Positions 49,720-59,794 are shown, counted from the first letter of the stretch. The stretch: DNA of 64,000 nt from Hyphomicrobium_A sp963728165 (GCA_963728165.1 CAVSIY010000006.1:868001-932000); one strand, 5' to 3'. Translations and numbers: made by a program. The notes: generated by a model from the sequence alone, not told the origin.

Positions 49720-49923
49720 CTCCTTTCAACGGCTTATCCGAAAAACCGTGAGCGAGACGACGTTCCTAGGCTTGGAATGGTCTCTGCGCATAGCAGTCGA
49801 ATCCGAAGCGACGGGTCGGGCGATCGCTCTATGTGCGTCCGCTGCATTTTAAGCGGTCCCCTTCCAAAACGTTAAGCGGGAGCCGGTGATAACAACGACG
49901 TTGCGCCTCGAGAAGGATCCGCC

Positions 49924-50997
49924 ATGCACCGCCGAAGTTTCCTCAAGGCCTCCGCCCTGGCTCCTGCAGCCGTCGCAATCGGAGCCTCACCCGGGTTCGG
50001 ACAAGTTACGCTGCCTCTTGCAGAGCTCGCCGACAGATTGGACGTCAGCCTCTTTTCGTCGGACGGGCTTGCCGTCCCCATCGCCGATAAGCCGACACCC
50101 TCACCGCTTGCAGTTGGGCTCGATCGCACGCTCGTCCTCGGCGGCGGCGGCACCTATTATCTCGCGTGGTATTGCGGCTTCTTCCATGGCCTGTTCGATT
50201 CTGCCATCGACGCTCCGTCTTTGGCCCAGATGATCGTCGGAACGTCGGCGGGCTCCTATGCCGGCTCGTCGATGGCGAGCGGCCACTTCCAGCGCATGCG
50301 CACCGAGTTCGACTTCTTCGGGCATTTCCCCAAGCTCTTTGCGAAGCTTGCGCCCGTGAGCGAGCCCAATGTCAGCCAGCAGCGGGCGCAGAAGATCAAT
50401 GCCGCCGCCAAGGACGGCTCGCTCGCCACCCGGCAGATCATCGGACATGCGGCGCTCGCAGCCGACAATCACTTGAACGGCGCCGAGGTCGAGCGGCTGG
50501 CTGCATTCCTGACCGGCGACAGCAAAACGAGCTGGCCCGCGCCGAAGATGCATACGACGGCCATCGATTGCTATTCGGGCGATCGCATCGTCGTCTCGCA
50601 GGCGACGGCGAAGAAGAACGACATCCCGCTTGCCCACGGTACTGGGGCAAGCTGCTCGCTTCCGGGAATTATCGGGCCAACGCTTCTGGGTCAGCGCTAC
50701 TGCATGGACGGCGGCATGTGCTCCAATCCGGCGCACGTGGACCTCGTGGCGGGTTCCAAGCGCGCGTTGATCGTCACGCTGAACGACGGCCTGAAGCCGC
50801 CGTTCCTCACCGGGATTCCGCACCCGATCGGCGAGAACATCCGCCAGATCGAAGCGACCGGAACGAAGACGCTTTGGATCAAGGCCGATCCTCCCAACGT
50901 CAATCTGATGAATCCGAAAGAGATCGGTCCTGCGCTGCACGCCGGATACGATCGCGCTAAGCAGGAAGCCGGCGGGATCAAAGCCTTCTGGTCTTAA
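49924..50997 (+). CDS. Tat-exported patatin-like phospholipase
   Basis: The protein has 357 residues. The N-terminus MHRRSFLKASALAPAAVA is a twin-arginine signal. The patatin core has the oxyanion glycines in LVLGGGGTYYLAWYCGFF, the nucleophile elbow MIVGTSAGSYAGSSM (GxSxG) and the catalytic Asp in YCMDGGMCSNPAHVDL. All dyad elements are present, so it should be an active acyl hydrolase acting outside the cytoplasm. It is the last gene of the tRNA-Arg island. Confidence 0.9.
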   Translation: MHRRSFLKASALAPAAVAIGASPGFGQVTLPLAELADRLDVSLFSSDGLAVPIADKPTPSPLAVGLDRTLVLGGGGTYYLAWYCGFFHGLFDSAIDAPSLAQMIVGTSAGSYAGSSMASGHFQRMRTEFDFFGHFPKLFAKLAPVSEPNVSQQRAQKINAAAKDGSLATRQIIGHAALAADNHLNGAEVERLAAFLTGDSKTSWPAPKMHTTAIDCYSGDRIVVSQATAKKNDIPLAHGTGASCSLPGIIGPTLLGQRYCMDGGMCSNPAHVDLVAGSKRALIVTLNDGLKPPFLTGIPHPIGENIRQIEATGTKTLWIKADPPNVNLMNPKEIGPALHAGYDRAKQEAGGIKAFWS

Positions 50998-51464
50998 GCG
51001 CAAGCATCGGTCGGCCGAAGTATGAGGCGGGGGCGGCACCCATACGCCAAGTCAACTGTACAAAGCTCAGGACCGCTGCGCCGATGCCGAGGGGAGGGCG
51101 GGGCACGAGCGGCTGACTGAACTTTTCCTGTGAAGGAGCGCTCGTCTTGCTGTGATGCACGTGTGGTCGGGTCTTCCTTCAGGAGCGGTCGCAACGTAAG
51201 GGCGACGCCTGCGTGAAAAGCATCGCGCGACGGCATCTACAACAGCCCAGTCTCGTCATCGGCTCAAGACTTTGAGATGCGGCTAACACTTTGATCCTGC
51301 AAGAGTATATTGACCTTATCTTCCCCGGTGCGCCAATGATTTCAGTGACTCTGCAAGCAAATTGGCACATGCGTCGGCAGAGCAGGGCTACCTTGACGCG
51401 GCGCAATGCATAAGTTGCTTCCTGCGTGGAGCTTCGCGCGGCATCCAGCTCGATCAGCGAGACG
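50998..51464. other. Island right end and leader of the N-ATPase operon
   Basis: No gene is seen in these 467 bases. It contains the right att copy (51318-51337). A TTGACC (51310-51315) and AATGAT (51334-51339) pair spaced 18 bases apart could be a sigma-70-like promoter for the ATPase operon overlapping the att site, but this is weak. Confidence 0.4.
51318..51337 (+). repeat. Right att repeat (tRNA-Arg 3' end)
   Basis: The 20 bases ATCTTCCCCGGTGCGCCAAT are identical to 47716-47735 at the tRNA-Arg 3' end. Homology stops on both sides, as expected of an att core. The N-ATPase operon begins 128 bases downstream. Confidence 0.85.
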
Positions 51465-52921
<1,457 letters not shown>

Positions 52922-52925
<4 letters not shown>

Positions 52926-53374
52926 AGCTCGTTGTCACAACCCCGATCTCGCTTGCCGTCGACGCCGACGACGTCGCTTACGTGCGCGCCGAGGACGAGA
53001 CCGGGTCGTTCGGCATCCTCCCCGGCCATGCCGACTTCATCACGACGCTCACCGTCTCGGTGATCACCTGGAAGGATAGAGAGGATCGGCCCCATCACGT
53101 CGCGGTGCGCGGTGGCGTGCTGATCGTGCGCCAAGGCCGTTTCGTCGAGGTGGTCACGCGCGAGGCCGTCGGCGAGGATACGCTCGAACGCTTGGGCGCG
53201 GCTGTGCTCGAGCGCATGCGCAAGGAAGAGCAGGCGGGTGACAGCTTGCGCTTTGCCAGCGCCAGGCTCGAGATCGCCGCGCTGCGCCAGCTGCAGAATT
53301 ATCTGGCGTCGGGACGGGGCCGCATGGTGAAGGGATCGCCGGTGCCGCCACTGACCGCTCCGGCCGAGGAATAG
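52922..53374 (+). CDS. atpC: N-ATPase F1 subunit epsilon
   Basis: It has 150 residues: an N-terminal beta domain (KLVVTTPISLAVDADDVAYV, GSFGILPGHADFITTL) and a C-terminal helical part (LERMRKEEQAGDSLRFASAR). It is longer than the housekeeping epsilon (132). It overlaps atpD by four bases (ATGA) and precedes atpQ by 18 bases. Confidence 0.92.
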
Positions 53375-53392
53375 CCGAGAGGCGAATGGACG

Positions 53393-53683
53393 ATGGGCGA
53401 GGACGCCGGCGACGAGGACGATAAAGAGATGGAGAGCGCCGTGCAGCTGCGGCGGCAAAGGGAGGAGTTTTGGCGGCGCACGGGCGAGCGCTCGCTGTGG
53501 CAGAACGTCTCCATGATCGGGGCGCTCGGCTGGCTGATCGTGACACCGATACTGCTCGGCGTCGCCATCGGCCGCTGGCTCGATGTGCGCTTCGGCATGG
53601 GGATTTTCTGGAGCGGCACCTTGATCATGCTGGGGGCGGCATTCGGCGGCTATCTCGCCTGGCAGAGGATCGAGAAGGAATGA
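53393..53683 (+). CDS. atpQ: N-ATPase subunit AtpQ (AtpI-like)
   Basis: This small membrane protein of 96 residues has a charged N-terminus (about 1-40), then two hydrophobic segments (MIGALGWLIVTPILLGVAI and GIFWSGTLIMLGAAFGGYLA). Position and size match AtpQ of N-ATPase operons, which is thought to assist assembly or metal access like AtpI. Its stop overlaps the atpR start (ATGA). Confidence 0.88.
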   Translation: MGEDAGDEDDKEMESAVQLRRQREEFWRRTGERSLWQNVSMIGALGWLIVTPILLGVAIGRWLDVRFGMGIFWSGTLIMLGAAFGGYLAWQRIEKE

Positions 53684-53964
53684 CGGAGATCGCGGCACCG
53701 AGCCTGGCGCTCGCCATCACCTGCGGCACGCTCGCGGGCCTCGCGGCCGGGCTCGTCTACTTCGCGCTTCTGCGGCGCGCGGTCGCCGGGTACGTGAAGG
53801 GCGTGCAGCTCAAAGGCCCGCTGCTCCTCACCGCGCTGCGCCTTGCCGCGGTGCTCATCGTCTTCTTTGCGCTCGTTGAGTGGAGTGCCGCCGCCGCCAT
53901 TGCCGGGCTTGTCGGCTTCACGCTGGCGCTCCTCGCGTTGCGCTTCACCGCCGGATTGGACTGA
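53680..53964 (+). CDS. atpR: N-ATPase subunit AtpR
   Basis: The protein has 94 residues with three hydrophobic segments (LALAITCGTLAGLAAGLVYF, LLLTALRLAAVLIVFFALV, AAAAIAGLVGFTLALLALR). The Arg in the second segment (TALRLAAV) and the gene position fit AtpR, a hallmark of N-ATPases believed to contact the c ring. The ATG at 53680 overlaps the atpQ stop by four bases. Confidence 0.88.
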   Translation: MTEIAAPSLALAITCGTLAGLAAGLVYFALLRRAVAGYVKGVQLKGPLLLTALRLAAVLIVFFALVEWSAAAAIAGLVGFTLALLALRFTAGLD

Positions 53965-53966
53965 GC

Positions 53967-54638
53967 ATGCACGCCAACCCGCTGCACACCGAGATCCTGT
54001 TTCATCTGGGCCCCGTTCCCATCGCTGAGGCCGTGGTCACCACGTGGGTGATCATGGCGCTGCTCGTTGCGGTGTCGTGGACGGGGCTGCGCAAGGCCAG
54101 CGTCGAGGCGGGTCCGCTGCAGACCGCGCTCGAGGTCGTGATCGAGACCATCACCAGCCAGGTTGCCGAGATCATGGGCAAGAACAGCGCACAGTACGTG
54201 CCCATCATCGGCACGCTGTTCATCTTCCTCGTTTGCGCCAACCTGTCGGCGGCGCTGCCCGGGGCGCAGGCGCCGACCGCGCACATCGAGACGCCGGCGG
54301 CGCTGGCGGCCATCGTCTTCCTCTCGGTGCACTTCTACGGCGTGCGCTCGCGCGGCTGGCGCGCCTACGTGACGCACTATACGCGGCCGACGCCGCTGCT
54401 GTTGCCACTCAACATTCTGTCGGAGATAACCCGCACCTTCTCGCTGATGATCCGCCTGTTCGGCAATATGATGAGCCACGAGTTCGTGCTGGCGATCATC
54501 GCGTTCCTCGCCGGGCTCCTCGTGCCGATCCCGTTCCTGGCCTTGGGCATCCTCATCGGTCTGATCCAGGCCTACATCTTCACGGTTCTCGCCGCCGTCT
54601 ACATCGGCGCGGCTGTCGGCAACATGAAATTCGAATGA
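53967..54638 (+). CDS. atpB: N-ATPase F0 subunit a
   Basis: This is the stator channel subunit. It has 223 residues and about five membrane helices, with the essential Arg in LFGNMMSHEFVLAIIAFLAG/ITRTFSLMIRLFGN (MIRLFGN near 160) and the C-terminal IGLIQAYIFTVLAAVYIGAA. The ATG at 53967 gives MHANPLHTEILFHLGPVPIA; it is two bases after the atpR stop. Confidence 0.95.
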   Translation: MHANPLHTEILFHLGPVPIAEAVVTTWVIMALLVAVSWTGLRKASVEAGPLQTALEVVIETITSQVAEIMGKNSAQYVPIIGTLFIFLVCANLSAALPGAQAPTAHIETPAALAAIVFLSVHFYGVRSRGWRAYVTHYTRPTPLLLPLNILSEITRTFSLMIRLFGNMMSHEFVLAIIAFLAGLLVPIPFLALGILIGLIQAYIFTVLAAVYIGAAVGNMKFE

Positions 54639-54649
54639 AAGGACGGGAG

Positions 54650-54892
54650 ATGGACATCCATATGGTGAGCGTTTTGGGCGCCGCGCTGGCGGTGTGCTTC
54701 GGCGCCGTCGGGCCGGCCTTGGGCGAGGGACGCGCCATTGCCGCGGCGATGGAGGCGATCGCCAGGCAGCCCGAATCCGCCGGCACGATCTCGCGCACGC
54801 TGTTCGTGGGCCTCGCCATGATCGAGACGATGGCGATCTACTGTCTCGTCGTGGCGCTGCTCCTGCTCTACGCCAACCCCTTCACCGGCTAG
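54650..54892 (+). CDS. atpE: N-ATPase F0 subunit c with Na+-type ligands
   Basis: This is the ring-forming rotor subunit, with 80 residues in two helices. Helix 1 has Pro-22 and Glu-26 (GAVGPALGEGRA), the loop is ARQPES, and helix 2 has Glu-59, Thr-60 and Tyr-64 (AMIETMAIYCLV). These positions equal the Pro, Gln/Glu, Glu, Ser/Thr and Tyr used for Na+ in known Na+-ATP synthases. The start at 54650 (MDIHMVSVLG) follows a GGACGGGAG ribosome site. Confidence 0.93.
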   Translation: MDIHMVSVLGAALAVCFGAVGPALGEGRAIAAAMEAIARQPESAGTISRTLFVGLAMIETMAIYCLVVALLLLYANPFTG

Positions 54893-54904
54893 TGTGACGA
54901 GGCC

Positions 54905-55669
54905 ATGCAGATCAGCTGGTGGACGTTCGCTCTTCAGATCGTGAACTTCCTGGTTCTCGTCTGGCTCCTGCAGAGGTTCCTCTACAGGCCGGTGCGCGAC
55001 ATCCTGGAGAAGCGCAAGAAACTCGCGACTGCGGCGCTCGCTGAGGCGGACAAGGCGAAAGCGCAGGCCGAAACTGAGCGGCGCCACTACGAGGAGGCGC
55101 GCGAGAAGCTCGTCCAGGAACGCCAAGCCATGCTGGAGGCGGCGCATCGCGCCATCGAGGCGGAGCGCACCAAGCGTCTCGGTGAGGCGCGGCAGGAAGC
55201 TCAGAAGCTCATCGAGACGGCGCATGCCGCGATCGCCGAGGAGCGCGCCAAGACCTTGGCGGGGCTGGAGGCCGACGTCGCAAGTCTCGCGGTGACGCTC
55301 GCCGGCAAGCTGCTCGACAAGCTCGGGCCCTCGATCACCGGCGCGGTTTTTCTGGATCAGACCGAGGCGGCCTTGAAGACGCTGCCCGAGCCCGAGCGGC
55401 GGCGTCTGGAGCGCGACCTCGCCGGCAACGGGGCCCACGTAACGGTCGTGACCGCAGCGCCGCTCAAGTCGCAAGAGCAGAAGGCCTGGCAGTCCCGCCT
55501 CGAAGGCAACCTCGGACGCTCGCTCGACATCGCCTTTTACGTCGATCCCAAGCTCATCGCCGGGGCCGCCGTCCACTTTCCGCACATGGTGGTGAGCTTT
55601 GCCTGGGCCGATCAGCTGAAAGACGCCAAACAGGCGCTGATGAGTGGCAAACATGAAAAGCCTGCGTAG
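54905..55669 (+). CDS. atpF: N-ATPase F0 subunit b with delta-like C-terminal domain
   Basis: The protein has 254 residues. It has one N-terminal membrane helix (WTFALQIVNFLVLVWLLQRF), a long Ala/Glu/Arg coiled coil from about 35 to 140, and a C-terminal domain with TEAALKTLPEPERRRLERDL and SRLEGNLGRSLDIAFYVDPK, like the F1 delta C-terminal domain. The operon has no separate atpH, so this fusion supplies the stalk link. It overlaps atpA by 17 bases. Confidence 0.92.
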   Translation: MQISWWTFALQIVNFLVLVWLLQRFLYRPVRDILEKRKKLATAALAEADKAKAQAETERRHYEEAREKLVQERQAMLEAAHRAIEAERTKRLGEARQEAQKLIETAHAAIAEERAKTLAGLEADVASLAVTLAGKLLDKLGPSITGAVFLDQTEAALKTLPEPERRRLERDLAGNGAHVTVVTAAPLKSQEQKAWQSRLEGNLGRSLDIAFYVDPKLIAGAAVHFPHMVVSFAWADQLKDAKQALMSGKHEKPA

Positions 55670-57188
55670 CGGCCTCAAGGAGTGGCTCGGCACGGCGCCG
55701 GGCGCGCTCGACCAGCTCGACGTGGGCGCGCGCGTCGAGCATGTGGGCCGCGTCGTGCGCGTCGGCGACGGCGTGGCGAGCGTCGCCGGTTTGCCGCAGG
55801 CGCGCCTCAACGAGCTTCTGCGCTTCGAGGATGGCTCGATCGGGCTCGCCTTGCACGTCGATGAGAGCCTCGCTGAATGCATGCTCTTGGTGGGCGGCAT
55901 CGAGATCGTAGCCGGCACGAAAGTGCGCGGAACGGGCGAGGTGGCGCGCGTGCCCGTGGGGACGGCCCTGCTCGGCCGCGTGGTCGATCCGCTCGGCAAT
56001 CCGCTCGACGGCGGCGCGCGGCCGGATGCCGAGCGCCTCGACCCGATCGAGCGGCCGGCTCCGGGCATTCTCGACCGCGACCTGATCACCGAGCCGCTGA
56101 TGACCGGCGTCACCGTGGTCGACGCCATGATCCCGCTCGGCCGCGGCCAGCGCGAGCTCCTGATCGGCGATCGCAAGACCGGAAAGACGGCGCTCGCCGT
56201 CGACACCGTCATCAATCAGCGCCGGTCCGACGTCATCTGCGTCTATGCGATGATCGGCCAGAAGGCCTCCACGGTGGAGCAGGTCATCGACGCCGTGCGC
56301 GCGCACGGCGCGATCGAGCGCTGCATCTTCGTCGTGGCCGAGGCCAGCACCCTGCCGGGCGCGCAATGGCTCGCGCCATATGCGGCGTGCGCCATGGCCG
56401 AGTACTTCCGCGACAAGGGCCAGCACGCGCTCCTCATCCTCGACGATTTGAGCAAGCACGCCATCGTCTACCGCGAGATCTCGCTGCTGTTGCGCCGGCC
56501 TCCGGGCCGCGAGGCCTACCCCGGCGACATCTTCTACATCCACTCGCGGCTGCTCGAGCGCGCGTCCAAGCTGTCGGCTGCCCGCGGCGGTGGCTCGCTG
56601 ACGGCGCTGCCGATCGCGGAGACGCAGGCCGGCAATCTCACCGCCTACATCCCGACGAACCTCATCTCCATCACCGACGGGCAGATCTATTTCGAGCCCA
56701 AGCTGTTCTATGAGGGCCAGAAGCCGGCGGTGAACGTGGGCTTGAGCGTCTCGCGCGTCGGCGCCAAGACGCAGGCCCCGATCATCCGGGACGCGGCCGG
56801 CAGCCTGAAGCTCGACTATGCGCAATTCCTCGAGCTGGAGGTCTTCACCCGCTTCGGTGCCGTCGTCGACGAGCGGACCAAGGCGCGCATCGAGCGCGGG
56901 CGCCGCATCCGGTCGATCCTCGTGCAGCCGCAGTACCGCCCGCTGACAATCGGCGAGGAGACGGCGCTCCTGCTTGCCGTGAAGGAGGGCAAGCTCGATT
57001 CCCTGTCCTTGGCTCAGGTCGAGCGGTTCAAGGCCGGCCTCGGCAATTGGCTGGAGCGCATGGCCCCCAAGATCATGGCGCGCGTCGAGGAGGCGGGAAC
57101 GCTCGAAGCTGAGGAGCAGCAGGCGCTCTTTGCCTCGCTCGACGGCTTCATTGCCGGGCTCGACAAGCCCGCCAGCATGGAGAGCTAG
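55653..57188 (+). CDS. atpA: N-ATPase F1 subunit alpha
   Basis: It has 511 residues from the ATG at 55653 (a GTG nine bases upstream is an alternative). The Walker A motif is GDRKTGKTALAVDTV, with SLLLRRPPGREAYPGDIFYI and LSVSRVGAKTQAPIIRD. It is intact and clearly diverged from the housekeeping alpha subunit at 22531. It starts inside the end of atpF, consistent with coupling. Confidence 0.95.
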   Translation: MKSLRSGLKEWLGTAPGALDQLDVGARVEHVGRVVRVGDGVASVAGLPQARLNELLRFEDGSIGLALHVDESLAECMLLVGGIEIVAGTKVRGTGEVARVPVGTALLGRVVDPLGNPLDGGARPDAERLDPIERPAPGILDRDLITEPLMTGVTVVDAMIPLGRGQRELLIGDRKTGKTALAVDTVINQRRSDVICVYAMIGQKASTVEQVIDAVRAHGAIERCIFVVAEASTLPGAQWLAPYAACAMAEYFRDKGQHALLILDDLSKHAIVYREISLLLRRPPGREAYPGDIFYIHSRLLERASKLSAARGGGSLTALPIAETQAGNLTAYIPTNLISITDGQIYFEPKLFYEGQKPAVNVGLSVSRVGAKTQAPIIRDAAGSLKLDYAQFLELEVFTRFGAVVDERTKARIERGRRIRSILVQPQYRPLTIGEETALLLAVKEGKLDSLSLAQVERFKAGLGNWLERMAPKIMARVEEAGTLEAEEQQALFASLDGFIAGLDKPASMES

Positions 57189-57190
57189 AG

Positions 57191-58045
57191 GTGGAAGAGC
57201 TCATTCGGCTGAAAGCGCGCATCGAAAGCCTGGGCGAGCTGCGCACCTTGTTCTCGGCCATGCGGGCGATGTCGGCGGCGCGTGTGCAGGAGGCACAAGC
57301 CGCGCTCGACGGGATCAGACGCTATGCCGCCGTCGTCGAGGGTGCGATCTCGGAGGCCGCAGGCTTGCAGCCTTCCAGCGCGGCGCAATTGTCAGAGGCC
57401 GCGCTGCCACCTTCCGGCGCTCTGGTCCTCATCTGCGCCGAGCATGGGTTCGCCGGCGCCTTCAACCGGCTGCTCCTGCAGCGGGCCAAAGCAGAGAAAA
57501 GGGCGCACGAGCAACTCGGCATCGTCGGCCGCCGCGGCGCTTCGCTCGCCGAGGAGCACGGCCTTCGCCCCGCTTGGACCTTGGCGATGACGACGCACGT
57601 CGCCGGCGTCATCGAGGCTGCGCGGCACGTCGCCTCCCATCTGGGGCAGGCCGCAAGCGTACGGCTCGTCTTCGCCGGCTATCTGTCATCGGGGCGTTTC
57701 GAGATTGGAGCGCGGCAGGTCATTCCGATCGATCCGCGCCTGCTCAAGGCGAGTGCCGCGAGAGCGCCGCCGCTGCACCATCTCGATCCGCAGCTCCTGC
57801 TGCGGCGCTTGATCGAGGAGCACCTCTTTGCCGATCTCGTGCTCGCCATGATGGAGTCGCTCGCGAGCGAGAACGGCGCGCGGCTGCAGGTCATGAAGGC
57901 GGCGGACCGCAACATCGACAATAAGCTCAAGGCGCTGACGCGCCGCTCCCGCAGCGTGCGGCAGGAAGCAATCACGGCCGAGCTTCTTGACGTCGTCACC
58001 GGCGCGGAGGCAATCCTTCAATCGTTTCCGGAAGACGCCCGCTGA
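57191..58045 (+). CDS. atpG: N-ATPase F1 subunit gamma
   Basis: It has 284 residues from a GTG two bases after the atpA stop. The N-terminal helix is EELIRLKARIESLGELRTLF and the C-terminal helix TRRSRSVRQEAITAELLDVV, with LICAEHGFAGAFNRLLL in the Rossmann part. It is the last gene of the operon and its 3' end overlaps the convergent hydrogenase-protease gene by 50 bases. Confidence 0.93.
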   Translation: MEELIRLKARIESLGELRTLFSAMRAMSAARVQEAQAALDGIRRYAAVVEGAISEAAGLQPSSAAQLSEAALPPSGALVLICAEHGFAGAFNRLLLQRAKAEKRAHEQLGIVGRRGASLAEEHGLRPAWTLAMTTHVAGVIEAARHVASHLGQAASVRLVFAGYLSSGRFEIGARQVIPIDPRLLKASAARAPPLHHLDPQLLLRRLIEEHLFADLVLAMMESLASENGARLQVMKAADRNIDNKLKALTRRSRSVRQEAITAELLDVVTGAEAILQSFPEDAR

Positions 58046-58502
58046 TCTCCGCGCGAAGCCGCCGGGCCACCTCGGCGACCGCGTCGGAAATGGCAGGTGT
58101 GAGCGGCGCGCCCGCCTCGAAGGACGCCCCTTCGATGGCATAGACAACACATGTCGGCGGCAGCTGTCCCAGTGCGCGGGCAAGCTCGATCGCCTCGGCA
58201 AGCCCGAGCCCGTGCGTCGACAGGCCGAATGTGTGGTGCGGCAGCGGGGTAGCGGCGGCATCGAAGCGCATCACGGTGCCCGCTGGCGCGCCGGACGCGC
58301 AGGCATCGACCAGGTAGGCGGCATCGACGCGCTCGATCCGCGCCAGCAATGCCGCCGTCTCGCCGTTCTCCTCGGCAAGCTCGATGTCCTGGCCAAGCGC
58401 GCCGCGCAGGCGTTGGACGACCGCGGGTCCGGCCGCGTCGTCCCCCCGATCGGGGTTTCCGATGCCGACCACCATCCGGCGGCTCGCGTGGGGCGCCGTC
58501 AC
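57996..58502 (-). CDS. [NiFe]-hydrogenase maturation protease
   Basis: This endopeptidase cuts the C-terminal tail of the hydrogenase large subunit after nickel insertion. It has 168 residues, with the family start VVGIGNPDRGDDAAGPAVVQ, a metal-binding Glu/Asp pair (the Asp in VDACASGAPAGTVMRF) and His in HHTFGLSTHGLGLAEAI. The GTG at 58502 lies one base after the large-subunit stop. It ends the hydrogenase operon, and its 3' end overlaps atpG of the N-ATPase. Confidence 0.9.
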   Translation of the reverse strand: MTAPHASRRMVVGIGNPDRGDDAAGPAVVQRLRGALGQDIELAEENGETAALLARIERVDAAYLVDACASGAPAGTVMRFDAAATPLPHHTFGLSTHGLGLAEAIELARALGQLPPTCVVYAIEGASFEAGAPLTPAISDAVAEVARRLRAEISGRLPETIEGLPPRR

Positions 58503-58503
58503 G

Positions 58504-59794
58504 TCAGCCCCGGTCGATGTCGAGGCGGAGGAAGTGGGTGGCGCACGAGATGCACGGGTCGTAGTTGCGCACGGTCTGCTCGCAGCGGTGGCGCAGGGCC
58601 TCATCGGGAAGCTCGAGGAAGCCGCCGATGTAGGCGGCAAGGTCCTCCTCGATGCACATCTGGTTCTGTGCGGTGGGGGGCACGATCTTCGCCTCGGCGA
58701 TCGTTCCGTCCTCTTCGAGCCGGTAGCGGTGATAGAGCAGGCCGCGCGGCGCTTCCGTCGCGCCGTAGCCGACGCTTGCGCGCGGCTCCGCCGGGGATGA
58801 ACGAACGCTCCGGCTCCTCGTAGGCGTCGATGATCCGCAGCGCCTCGTCGCAGGCATAGAGCACCTCGACTGCGCGCACGACGATGCTGCGGTAAGGGTT
58901 GGTGCATGTGGCCCCGAGACCTGCCGCGCGCGCTGCGTCCTTTGCGAGGGGCGACAGCTTGTCGAAGTTGAGGCTGTAGCGCGCAAGCGGCCCGCAGAGA
59001 TAGGAGCCGGCTCCGATGATGTGCGAGCGCAGCGCGGTCGAGCGCGCGGCATGGCTCTCCTCGAAATGCGCCTCGTAGTCGTGTGGCGTGATCGAAAGCC
59101 CGCGGTTGGAGACGATCTTGCCTTGGTTGAGCGGGTATTCGTCAGGGTGCTGGAGCGCAACGAAGGTGTAGTCGCGCTCCCGGTCTGGAAAGTCGAAGGC
59201 GGCCGTCCAGGTGACGGTTGCAAGTGCGGCCTCGCGCGCCCGTTTCAGGTTTTCCGCTAACGCTGCCAGCTCGCGGCGGCGCGGCGCGCGGTAGAACCCG
59301 CCGACGCGCGCGTTGATCGGGTGAACCTCGCGCCCGCCGAGGAGCGTCAAGATCTCGTTGCCGACCTTCTTCAAGCCGAGCCCGCGGCGCACGGCGTCGC
59401 CGTGGTCGCGGGCCATGGCGATGGCGCCGTCGTAGCCGAGGAAGTCGGGCGCATGCAGCATGTAGATGTGCAGCACGTGGCTTTCGATCCACTCGCCGCA
59501 ATAGAGCAGGCGGCGCAGGTCGCGCAGCGGCCCGGTCACGGTCACGCCGAGCGCGTCCTCCATGGCGTGGATGGCGCTCATCTGGTAGGCGACCGGGCAG
59601 ATTCCGCAGATGCGCGAGGTGATGTCGTGGGCTTCCGCATAGCTGCGCCCGCGCAGGAACGCCTCGAAGAAGCGCGGGGGCTCGAAGATCGACAGCTCGG
59701 CCGACTGCACCGCGCCGTCACGCACCACCACCTTGAGCGCGCCCTCGCCCTCGACGCGGGCCAGATAATCGACCTTGATGGTCCTAGCGCCCAT
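58504..59794 (-). CDS. hydA: Group 3b [NiFe]-hydrogenase large subunit (one +1 frameshift)
   Basis: This is the catalytic subunit carrying the Ni-Fe site. The first Cys pair is in RICGICPVAYQMSAIHAME and the second in YDPCISCATHFLRLDIDRG, where cleavage after His would remove a 9-residue tail. The frame breaks near 58792-58796, in the CCCCGG run of the coding strand, after ERSFIP; removal of one base continues AEPRASVGYGATEAPRGLLY. Repair gives 429 residues, usual for group 3b. The ATG at 59794 overlaps the small-subunit stop region by 11 bases. Confidence 0.92.

Larger units (their letters stand above)
49438..49923. other. Island interior with tRNA fragment, no gene seen
   Basis: These 486 bases hold the inverted octamer pair at 49609-49624 and the tRNA-Arg 3' fragment at 49683-49719. 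An open frame across it (49385-49852) runs through both and through the methyltransferase end, and has no domain-like sequence, so I do not call it. Confidence 0.5.
47716..51337. mobile_element. Small genomic island integrated at tRNA-Arg(ACG), no integrase left
   Basis: A 20-base direct repeat (ATCTTCCCCGGTGCGCCAAT) occurs exactly at the 3' end of the tRNA (47716-47735) and again at 51318-51337, the signature of site-specific integration into a tRNA gene. A longer tRNA 3' fragment lies inside at 49683-49719, so the island may be two elements in series. Cargo comprises a kinase-domain fragment, a methyltransferase and a patatin. Composition between 47740 and 49860 looks less GC-rich than the flanks. 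No recombinase, relaxase or phage gene is present, so it is a remnant or was mobilised in trans. Confidence 0.8.

Noticed and set aside
49385..49852. Open frame of 155 codons between methyltransferase and patatin
   Set aside because: It begins inside the methyltransferase gene, reads through the octamer repeats and the tRNA fragment, and has no ribosome site or recognisable domain.
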